Positions 57,725 through 64,000 of a stretch of 64,000 nt of DNA are shown here, one piece after another. Within the stretch, counting starts at the first letter, position 1. Every line of letters begins with the position of its first letter. Below the pieces are notes generated by a model, which saw only the letters and a list, made by a program, of their open reading frames with translations, did no database searches and was not told the origin of the DNA. The position numbers and the translations under genes were made by a program. Source of the stretch: Luteococcus sp052116585. Its GTDB lineage: Bacteria > Actinomycetota > Actinomycetes > Propionibacteriales > Propionibacteriaceae. Location: the NCBI RefSeq assembly GCF_052116585.1, contig NZ_JBQKKT010000003.1, positions 62,001 to 126,000 of the forward strand, written 5' to 3'.

Positions 57725-57786
57725 CGGAGAGGCAGGTTCGGGAAAGAATGAAGCAAGCACACCTCAGGAAGGGCGTCAGCGCATGA
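57721..57786 (+). CDS. Coupled micro-ORF between the reductase gene and nuoA
   Basis: A 21-residue reading frame, MTERQVRERMKQAHLRKGVSA, begins in an ATGA overlap with the reductase stop and ends in an ATGA overlap with the nuoA start. The peptide is basic and could form one helix. nuoA has no well-spaced Shine-Dalgarno of its own (AGGAAGG is about 12 nt from the ATG), so the ORF could serve to carry ribosomes into nuoA. Function is inferred only. Confidence 0.45.
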   Translation: MTERQVRERMKQAHLRKGVSA

Positions 57787-58142
57787 ACCCCTACATTCCG
57801 ATCGTCGGCCTGGCAGCGTTGGCCGCGCTCTTCGTCCTCGTCATGGTGGGCCTGAACCTGGTCTTCAGCCCGACGCGCGCCAACCGCACCAAGTACGAGA
57901 CCTACGAGTGCGGCATGGACCCGACGCCCCAGGCGCCCGGTGGTGGTCGCTTCCCGGTCAAGTACTACGTGATCGCGATGCTCTACATCATCTTCGACAT
58001 CGAGATCGTCTTCCTGTACCCGTGGGCGGTCGGCTTCGACGAGCTGGGCCTGTTCTCCGTGATCGCCATGCTGCTGTTCATGAACGCCGTCCTGATCGCC
58101 TACTACTACGTCTACCGCCGCGGCGGCCTGGACTGGGACTGA
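57783..58142 (+). CDS. nuoA: NADH-quinone oxidoreductase subunit A
   Basis: A 119-residue, three-helix membrane subunit of complex I. TYECGMDPTP, FPVKYYVIAMLYIIFDIEIVFLYPWA and the C-terminal YRRGGLDWD are diagnostic. It lies at the membrane-peripheral arm junction. It starts the nuo operon and reads into nuoB after 27 nt. Confidence 0.95.
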   Translation: MNPYIPIVGLAALAALFVLVMVGLNLVFSPTRANRTKYETYECGMDPTPQAPGGGRFPVKYYVIAMLYIIFDIEIVFLYPWAVGFDELGLFSVIAMLLFMNAVLIAYYYVYRRGGLDWD

Positions 58143-58169
58143 ACCTCCAGCTGAACGAAGGGAATGACC

Positions 58170-58718
58170 ATGAACAACGAAGCAGAGGGCAGCGTCCTTC
58201 TTGCCTCCTCCGAGGCCGTCGTCGGCTGGCTGCGCAAGACCTCCTTCTGGCCCCTCACCATGGGGCTGGCCTGCTGCGCCATCGAGATGATCTCCTACGG
58301 TGGCCCCCGCCATGACGCCGCCCGCTGGGGCCACGAGGTCTTCCGCGCCTCGCCCCGTCAGGCAGACCTGATGATCGTCTCCGGCCGACTGAGCCAGAAG
58401 ATGGCCCCCGTGGTGCGCCAGCTCTACGACCAGATGCCCAATCCCAAGTGGGTGATCTCGATGGGCGCCTGCGCCAGCTCCGGCGGCATCTTCAACAACT
58501 ACGCGATCGTCCAGGGCTGTGACCACATCGTCCCGGTGGACTACTACCTGCCGGGCTGCCCGCCCAACCCGGACCAGCTGATCGACGCGATCTTCAAGCT
58601 GCGTGCGGACATCCAGAGCTACCCGCTGATGGGCAACCAGGACCGCAAGCGTGAGCGCGACGAGGCCGCCGCCCTGGTGGCCACCCCCACCCATGAGATG
58701 AAGGGCCTCATGCGATGA
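58170..58718 (+). CDS. nuoB: NADH-quinone oxidoreductase subunit B
   Basis: A 182-residue subunit that carries the terminal N2 Fe-S cluster: tandem Cys in GLACCAIEM, Cys in MGACASSGG and GCPPNPD. The start at 58170 has GAAGGGA 6 nt upstream; an ATG at 58164 abuts that site and is less likely. It overlaps nuoC by 4 nt. Confidence 0.95.
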   Translation: MNNEAEGSVLLASSEAVVGWLRKTSFWPLTMGLACCAIEMISYGGPRHDAARWGHEVFRASPRQADLMIVSGRLSQKMAPVVRQLYDQMPNPKWVISMGACASSGGIFNNYAIVQGCDHIVPVDYYLPGCPPNPDQLIDAIFKLRADIQSYPLMGNQDRKRERDEAAALVATPTHEMKGLMR

Positions 58719-59482
58719 GCGACGAGAAGCCGATCGAGGACAAGACGATCAACGAGCCCGTGACCTCGCCCGAGGCCGCCCCCAAGCGCGGCATCGAGCG
58801 CGAGGATGCGCAGCCCACCCCGGACCCGCCGGTCCACCTGGACAAGCCCTATGTGCTCAAGCAGACCAGCGGCATGTGGGGCAAGGGCTCGCCGGACACC
58901 TCCGGTTTCGCCGGGATGCAGCGCACCATCGAGGCCAATGGTGTCGCCCAGCGCCCCTATGGTGGCTGGTTCGACGAGGTGGCCGACCGTCTGGAGCAGC
59001 TGGTGCCCGGCTTCTCCACCGGGCGCGTGCTGGTGCACCGCGACGAGATCACCTTCTTCGTCGTGCCGGAGCAGATCACGTCGGTCATGCGCCAGCTGCG
59101 CGATGACCCGGCCCTGCGCTTCGAGATCTGCATGAGCGTCAGCGGCGTGCACTACCCGGAGCAGGAGGGGGAGGAGCTGCACGTGGTCTACCACCTGCTC
59201 TCCATCACCCACAACCGTCGTATCCGTCTGGAGGTGGCCCTGCCCGACGGCCATCCCCACGTCGACTCGGTGGTGGCCACCTACCCGATGGCCGACTACC
59301 ACGAGCGCGAGACCTGGGACATGTTCGGCATCATCTTCGACGGCCATCCCGGCCTGACCCGCATCCTGATGCCGGATGACTGGGCGGGACACCCGCAGCG
59401 CAAGGACTACCCACTGGGCGGCATTCCGGTCGAGTACAAGGGTGCGACGGTGCCGCCGCCGGACCAGCGGAGGAGCTACTGA
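58715..59482 (+). CDS. nuoC: NADH-quinone oxidoreductase subunit C
   Basis: A 255-residue peripheral-arm subunit. The family core runs from RVLVHRDEITFFV to the signature HERETWDMFGIIFDGHPGLTRILMPDDW and the C-terminal QRKDYPLGG. The first ~90 residues are an acidic, Pro-rich extension found in actinobacterial NuoC. It overlaps nuoD by 1 nt. Confidence 0.95.
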   Translation: MSDEKPIEDKTINEPVTSPEAAPKRGIEREDAQPTPDPPVHLDKPYVLKQTSGMWGKGSPDTSGFAGMQRTIEANGVAQRPYGGWFDEVADRLEQLVPGFSTGRVLVHRDEITFFVVPEQITSVMRQLRDDPALRFEICMSVSGVHYPEQEGEELHVVYHLLSITHNRRIRLEVALPDGHPHVDSVVATYPMADYHERETWDMFGIIFDGHPGLTRILMPDDWAGHPQRKDYPLGGIPVEYKGATVPPPDQRRSY

Positions 59483-60822
59483 TGAGCCACGCCATGAATG
59501 AGGACCTCTACGCGGGTCCGGGTGAGAAGCCCGCAGACCACGTGTACATGACGCAGGGTTCCGACTGGGACGAGATCGTCCAGGGCCAGGCCGAGCGCAG
59601 CGACGAGACGATCGTCGTCAACTTCGGCCCGCACCACCCGTCGACGCACGGCGTGCTGCGCATGGTGCTCGAGCTGGACGGCGAGACCGTCCTCTCGGTG
59701 CGTCCCGGCATCGGTTTCCTGCACACCGGCATCGAGAAGAACATGGAGTACCGCACCTGGACCCAGGGCGTCACCTATGTCACGCGCGCCAACTATGTGG
59801 CCAGCATCTTCAACGAGGCCGTCTACTGCCTGGGCGTCGAGAAGCTGCTCGGCATCGAGGTCCCGGAGCGCGCCGACATCATGCGCGTGATGGTGATGGA
59901 GGTCAACCGCCTCGGATCCCACCTGGTGGCCATCGGCACCGGTGGACTGGAGCTCGGCGCCTCCTCGGTGGCCGAGGTCTGTCTGCGTGAGCGCGAGATC
60001 TGCCTGGAATTCCTGCAGGCCGTCACGGGCCTGCGGATGAACAATGCCTACATCCGTCCCGGCGGCGTCGCGGTGGACATGCCGGGCGATGGCGTCGAGC
60101 GGCTGCGCGCACTGGTCAGCCGGATGGAGAAGTACCTGCCCGAGGTGGCCGGCTTCTGCAACACCAACCCGGTCTTCCGCGCCCGTATGCAGGATGTCGC
60201 AACCCTGGACCTGCCGGCCTGCATGGCGCTGGGCGTCACCGGCCCGCCGCTGCGTGCCGCCGGCTACCCCTGGGACCTGCGCAAGACGCAGCCCTACTGC
60301 GGCTACGAGAACTACGAGTTCGATGCCGTCACCTGGGACGCCCCCGACTGCTACGGCCGCTTCCGCGTCCGTCTGGAGGAGATGAACCAGTCCGTGCGCA
60401 TCCTCAAGCAGGTCATCGACAAGCTGGAGGCCACGCACGGCCAGCCCGTGATGGTGGAGGATCCGCACATCAAGTGGCCCGCGCAGCTCGCCATCGGCCC
60501 CGATGGCCAGGGCAACTCGCACGAACACATCAAGCACATCATGGGCGAGTCCATGGAGGCGCTGATCCACCACTTCAAGATCGTGACCGAGGGCTTCAAG
60601 GTGCCCGCCGGTCAGGTCTACACCGCGGTGGAGGCCCCGGCCGGTGAGCTGGGCATGCACCTGGTCTCCGACGGCGGCACGCGGCCCTTCCGCGCGCACC
60701 TTCGTGACCCAGGCTTCAACCACATCCAGGCGATCCCGGCCCTGATGGAGGGCGGCATGCTGTCCGACGTCATCCCGGCCCTCGCGTCCATCGACCCGGT
60801 GATGGGTGGTGTGGACCGATGA
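59482..60822 (+). CDS. nuoD: NADH-quinone oxidoreductase subunit D
   Basis: A 446-residue subunit forming the quinone-binding pocket with NuoB. FGPHHPSTHGVLRMVLELDGE and GFLHTGIEKNMEYRTW carry the quinone-site His and Tyr region, and DPVMGGVDR ends the protein. GGAGGAG lies just upstream of the ATG. The stop overlaps a 32-codon micro-ORF (ATGA). Confidence 0.95.
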   Translation: MSHAMNEDLYAGPGEKPADHVYMTQGSDWDEIVQGQAERSDETIVVNFGPHHPSTHGVLRMVLELDGETVLSVRPGIGFLHTGIEKNMEYRTWTQGVTYVTRANYVASIFNEAVYCLGVEKLLGIEVPERADIMRVMVMEVNRLGSHLVAIGTGGLELGASSVAEVCLREREICLEFLQAVTGLRMNNAYIRPGGVAVDMPGDGVERLRALVSRMEKYLPEVAGFCNTNPVFRARMQDVATLDLPACMALGVTGPPLRAAGYPWDLRKTQPYCGYENYEFDAVTWDAPDCYGRFRVRLEEMNQSVRILKQVIDKLEATHGQPVMVEDPHIKWPAQLAIGPDGQGNSHEHIKHIMGESMEALIHHFKIVTEGFKVPAGQVYTAVEAPAGELGMHLVSDGGTRPFRAHLRDPGFNHIQAIPALMEGGMLSDVIPALASIDPVMGGVDR

Positions 60823-60917
60823 GCACCCGACCCACCGGTTGTACCCAGCTCGCCCCTTGCACCCAGCTCGTCCGTTGCACCCAGCTCGTCCGTTGCACCC
60901 AGGAGGCCACCGCATGA
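60819..60917 (+). CDS. Coupled micro-ORF with repeated CTQLxx hexapeptides between nuoD and nuoE
   Basis: A 32-residue frame starts in ATGA with the nuoD stop and ends in ATGA with the nuoE start, so it fills the gap exactly. After MSTRPTG come four units each opening CTQ (CTQLAP, CTQLVR, CTQLVR, CTQEAT), with Cys at 8, 14, 20 and 26. The units come from an 18-bp tandem repeat. AGGAGG for nuoE lies in the last unit. It may only maintain translational coupling, or make a Cys-rich peptide; no homologue is known to me. Confidence 0.5.
   Translation: MSTRPTGCTQLAPCTQLVRCTQLVRCTQEATA
60839..60910 (+). repeat. 18-bp tandem repeat, four copies, between nuoD and nuoE
   Basis: The unit ttgcacccagctcgtccg occurs at 60839-60856 (diverged), 60857-60874, 60875-60892 (identical) and 60893-60910 (3' half replaced by the AGGAGG region). 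The period is a multiple of three. Confidence 0.9.
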
Positions 60918-61660
60918 GCGGCCACGAGTTCCAGTCCCACTTCTCGGACGCCGACAGCGGCGTCGACTTCGACGACCAGTCGACGAACATCACCGAGCAC
61001 ACCATCGAGGAGATGCGCGCCATCGCGGCCCGCTACCCGCAGAAGCACTCGGCCGTGCTGCCGATGCTGCACCTGGTGCAGTCGGTGGACGGCCGCGTCT
61101 CGCCGGCCGGCATCCGGATCATCGCGGAGCTGGTGGGCCAGACCGAGGCACAGATCACCGGTGTGGCCACCTTCTACACCATGTACAAGCGTCGCCCCGC
61201 GGGAGAGCACCACGTCGGTGTCTGCACCACCACCACCTGTGCGGTTCTGGGTGGCGACATCCTGATGAGCTGCATGGAGAAGAAGCTCGGCATCAGCGAG
61301 GGGCAGACCACGCCCGACGGCAAGATCTCGCTGGAGCGCCTCGAGTGCAATGCCGCCTGTGACTACGCCCCCGTGATGATGGTCAACTGGGAATTCTTCG
61401 ACAACATGACGCCCCAGAAGGCCGACGAGCTGATCGACGCCCTGGTCCAGGGCCAGGAGGTGCAGTCGCCGCGCGGCGCCACCATCACCAGCTGGAAGGA
61501 GGCCGAGCGGGTGATCGCCGGCTTCCCCGACGGTCGTGCCGACGAGGGCCCCGCCGGTGGCGAGCCCTCGCTGCGGGGCACCCGCATTGCCCAGGAGCAG
61601 GGCTGGACGGCCCCGAACCCGGCCGAGATCCCGGCCCCCACCCAGGAGGAGGCGAAGTGA
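60914..61660 (+). CDS. nuoE: NADH-quinone oxidoreductase subunit E
   Basis: A 248-residue thioredoxin-like subunit with the N1a 2Fe-2S cluster: CTTTTC near residue 103, then CNAAC about 40 residues later. The C-terminal ~60 residues are an extension after the family core. The start at 60914 has AGGAGG 7 nt upstream. A longer frame through the repeat region would add HPARPL repeats and is rejected. It overlaps nuoF by 4 nt. Confidence 0.94.
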   Translation: MSGHEFQSHFSDADSGVDFDDQSTNITEHTIEEMRAIAARYPQKHSAVLPMLHLVQSVDGRVSPAGIRIIAELVGQTEAQITGVATFYTMYKRRPAGEHHVGVCTTTTCAVLGGDILMSCMEKKLGISEGQTTPDGKISLERLECNAACDYAPVMMVNWEFFDNMTPQKADELIDALVQGQEVQSPRGATITSWKEAERVIAGFPDGRADEGPAGGEPSLRGTRIAQEQGWTAPNPAEIPAPTQEEAK

Positions 61661-62979
61661 CCGACACCCTGACCCCCGTCCTGAGCAAGAACTGGGCGGA
61701 TGACCGGTCCTGGAAGATCAGCAACTACGAGCGCCAGGGCGGCTACAACGCGCTGCGCAAGGCCCTCAAGATGCAGCCGGCCGACGTGATGAACGAGGTC
61801 AAGGACGCCGGGCTGCGCGGCCGCGGTGGCGCTGGCTTCCCCACCGGACTCAAGTGGTCCTTCGTGCCGCAGGACAACCCGAACCCGAAGTACCTCGTCG
61901 TCAACGGCGACGAGTCGGAGCCGGGCACCTGCAAGGACATGCCGCTGATGATGGCGAGCCCCCACACCCTGGTGGAGGGCGTCATCATCAGCTCATATGC
62001 CATTGGTTGCAATACGGCCTTCATCTACATCCGTGGTGAGGTGCTGCACGTGATCCGTCGCGTCCAGCAGGCCGTGCGTGAGGCCTACTCGGCTGGTTAC
62101 GCAGGCAAGAACATCCTGGGGACCGGCTTCGACCTGGACATCATCGTCCACGCCGGCGCGGGCGCCTACATCTGTGGCGAGGAGACCGCACTGCTCGACT
62201 CCCTCGAGGGTCGCCGCGGTCAGCCCCGACTGCGCCCGCCCTTCCCGGCGGTCGCCGGCCTCTACGCGTCGCCCACCGTGGTCAACAATGTGGAGTCGAT
62301 CAGCTCCGTGCCGAGCATCATCGAGCACGGCAAGAACTGGTTCGCCCACATGGGCACCGAGAAGAGCAATGGTTACACGCTGTACTCGGTCTCCGGCCAT
62401 GTGAAGCACCCAGGCCAGTACGAGGCACCGATGGGCATCACCCTGCGCCAGCTGCTCGAGCTGAGCGGCGGCATCCGTGAGGGCCACCAGCTGAAGTTCT
62501 TCACGCCGGGCGGTTCCTCCACGCCGATCTTCACCGCGGAGCAGATCGACACCCCGCTTGACTACGAAGCGGTCTCCGCTGCCGGCTCGATGCTGGGAAC
62601 CAAGGCCCTGCAGTGCTTCGACGAGACCACCTCCGTGGTGCGCTCGACGCTGCGCTGGGTGGAGTTCTACAAGCACGAGTCCTGTGGCAAGTGCACCCCC
62701 TGCCGCGAGGGCAACTGGTGGCTGGTGCAGACCCTGCGCAATTTCGAGCAGGGAACCGCGCAGGAGGGCGACATCGAGAAGCTGCTGAGCGTCACCGGCA
62801 ACATGTCGATGAAGTCCTTCTGCACCCTCGCCGACGGCGCCGTGGCCTGTGTGCAGAGCGCCATCAAGCACTTCCGCAGCGAGTTCGAGGCCGGTTACCA
62901 CACACCGGCCTGGGAACTGTTCCCCTATGAGAAGAGCGCCCTTTTCGCCGATCCGAACAAGGCGGGAGCCCACGCATGA
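61657..62979 (+). CDS. nuoF: NADH-quinone oxidoreductase subunit F
   Basis: A 440-residue subunit that binds NADH, FMN and the N3 4Fe-4S cluster. GRGGAGFPTGLKW is the nucleotide site, AGAGAYICGEETALLDSLEG binds FMN, and ESCGKCTPCREG with a later Cys holds the cluster. Starts with GTG in an overlap with nuoE, and overlaps nuoG by 4 nt. Confidence 0.95.
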   Translation: MTDTLTPVLSKNWADDRSWKISNYERQGGYNALRKALKMQPADVMNEVKDAGLRGRGGAGFPTGLKWSFVPQDNPNPKYLVVNGDESEPGTCKDMPLMMASPHTLVEGVIISSYAIGCNTAFIYIRGEVLHVIRRVQQAVREAYSAGYAGKNILGTGFDLDIIVHAGAGAYICGEETALLDSLEGRRGQPRLRPPFPAVAGLYASPTVVNNVESISSVPSIIEHGKNWFAHMGTEKSNGYTLYSVSGHVKHPGQYEAPMGITLRQLLELSGGIREGHQLKFFTPGGSSTPIFTAEQIDTPLDYEAVSAAGSMLGTKALQCFDETTSVVRSTLRWVEFYKHESCGKCTPCREGNWWLVQTLRNFEQGTAQEGDIEKLLSVTGNMSMKSFCTLADGAVACVQSAIKHFRSEFEAGYHTPAWELFPYEKSALFADPNKAGAHA

Positions 62980-64000
62980 GCGTCGACACCAACAAGACCG
63001 CACCGGTCGCCAAGCCCGACGAGGTCAGCTTCACCATTGACGGCATCGAGATGAGCGCGCCCAAGGGCACGCTCATCATCCGCGCCGCCGAGCAGGTGGG
63101 CATCGAGATCCCGCGCTTCTGCGACCATCCGCTGCTCGACCCGGCTGGCGCCTGCCGCCAGTGCATCGTCGACATTCCCGACGGTGGCAACGGTCGCCCC
63201 ATGAAGCCGTCGGCCTCCTGCACCACCACGGTGATGCCGGGCATGAAGATCAACACGGCCGCCACCAGCGAGGTCGTCGCGGATGCCCAGGAGGGCATGC
63301 TCGAATTCCTCCTGATCAACCATCCACTGGACTGCCCGATCTGTGACAAGGGCGGCGAGTGCCCGCTGCAGAACCAGGCGATGAGCCACGGCCCGGCAGA
63401 GAGCCGCTACGAAGGCGCCAAGCGCACCTTCGCCAAGCCGATCGACATCTCGAAGCTGGTGCTGCTGGACCGCGAGCGTTGCGTCCTGTGCCAGCGCTGC
63501 ACCCGCTTCAGCGCGCAGATCTCCGGTGATCCCTTCATCAACCTGCAGGAGCGCGGCGCGTTCAGCCAGATCAACACCGACGGTGAGCACGCCTACGACT
63601 CCTACTTCAGCGGCAATGTCATCCAGATCTGCCCCGTCGGTGCGCTGACCAGCGCCGACTACCGTTTCCAGAGCCGCCCCTTCGATCTGGTGAGCACGGA
63701 GACCAGCTGCGAGCACTGCGCGGCCGGTTGCGCGCTGCGCACGGACCACCGTCACTACCAGGTCAAGCGTCGGCTGGCCGGTCTGGATCCGGAGGTGAAC
63801 GAGGAGTGGAACTGCGACAAGGGTCGCTTCGCCTTCCTCTCCACCCGGGGCGATGACCGGGTGACCACCCCGCTGGTGCGCCGCGATGGTGTGCTGGTGC
63901 CGGCCAGCTGGCACGAGGCCATCGACGCGGCCGTCGCCGGCCTGCAGGCAGCGGGCCAGCAGGTGGGAGTGCTCACCGGTGGTCGACTGCTCACCGAGAC
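62976..64000 (+). CDS. nuoG: NADH-quinone oxidoreductase subunit G, N-terminal part (3' end outside window)
   Basis: The first 341 codons of the large Fe-S subunit. It has the 2Fe-2S ferredoxin domain (RFCDHPLLDPAGACRQC), the His-plus-three-Cys N5 site (HPLDCPICDKGGECPLQ), the N4 site (RCVLCQRCTRF with ICPVGAL) and an N7-type set CEHCAAGC with WNCDKGRF, so the extra cluster found in some bacteria is present. The frame is open to the window end. Confidence 0.94.
   Translation, partial: MSVDTNKTAPVAKPDEVSFTIDGIEMSAPKGTLIIRAAEQVGIEIPRFCDHPLLDPAGACRQCIVDIPDGGNGRPMKPSASCTTTVMPGMKINTAATSEVVADAQEGMLEFLLINHPLDCPICDKGGECPLQNQAMSHGPAESRYEGAKRTFAKPIDISKLVLLDRERCVLCQRCTRFSAQISGDPFINLQERGAFSQINTDGEHAYDSYFSGNVIQICPVGALTSADYRFQSRPFDLVSTETSCEHCAAGCALRTDHRHYQVKRRLAGLDPEVNEEWNCDKGRFAFLSTRGDDRVTTPLVRRDGVLVPASWHEAIDAAVAGLQAAGQQVGVLTGGRLLTE

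Noticed and set aside
60839..60910. Short regular repeats considered as a CRISPR array
   Set aside because: The period is 18 bp with no unique spacers; it is a simple tandem repeat within a coupled frame.
60806..60913. Longer NuoE start giving an N-terminal HPARPL repeat extension
   Set aside because: AGGAGG lies 7 nt before the ATG at 60914, which also matches the usual NuoE start.

Overview
The window is GC-rich, gene-dense bacterial chromosome. The gene content points to an actinobacterium, most likely in or near the Propionibacteriaceae. The evidence is the fdxA-dapC pair, a geranylgeranyl-reductase gene leading into a nuo operon, a DUF222/HNH protein, a DUF6297 ABC membrane protein, and many genes whose start codon lies about 6-7 nt after a -10 hexamer (leaderless pattern). 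The placement is by inference, not by comparison. No tRNA, rRNA, CRISPR array, prophage or intact insertion sequence was found.

Layout. 1-2854: sorbitol PTS and catabolism (srlE end, srlB, an SDR dehydrogenase with an unusual N-terminal extension, a fructose-6-phosphate-aldolase-type transaldolase). 2865-6280: HAD phosphatase, RarD-type transporter, MarR regulator with a palindromic operator, MFS exporter. 6285-7398: an AbiEi/DUF559 nuclease-like gene bracketed by two copies of a 76-bp inverted-repeat element. 7401-24637: housekeeping genes (RluA-type synthase, SppA, DapC-like aminotransferase, pntAB, RecQ with a C-terminal phosphoribosyltransferase motif, DUF222/HNH, ASCH, PfkB kinase, PepN, VanW). 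24732-26185: fdxA and dapC. 26186-31093: an accessory island with an ABC transporter, separated response regulator and histidine kinase, and two small cysteine-containing peptides. It sits tightly between dapC and the transglycosylase-dapD pair. 32889-37427: a GDPD/IMPase fusion with dhaKLM.

37474-57724 carries dispersed menaquinone genes (menE, menA, menC, menD, menG, menF, geranylgeranyl reductase). They are interrupted by a second MFS exporter, a HAD/GH3 pair, and an OsmC / acyl-CoA-dehydrogenase-like flavoprotein / flavin reductase / formate-nitrite-family channel operon. That operon is preceded by a nine-codon leader peptide with three Cys codons, an intrinsic-terminator-like hairpin and a long stem, which suggests cysteine-responsive attenuation of an organosulfur-related system. 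A decayed YefM-YoeB pair lies just beyond it. 57783-64000 is nuoA-nuoG (nuoG cut by the window end), with two micro-ORFs tied to their neighbours by ATGA overlaps.

Metabolically, sorbitol enters as sorbitol-6-P, becomes fructose-6-P and could be split to glyceraldehyde-3-P plus dihydroxyacetone, which DhaKLM would phosphorylate with PTS phosphate. Menaquinone, transhydrogenase and complex I serve respiratory redox balance. The best leads for new biology are the Cys-leader operon, the two-peptide ABC/two-component island, the paired repeats around the DUF559 gene and the coupled micro-ORFs in the nuo region.
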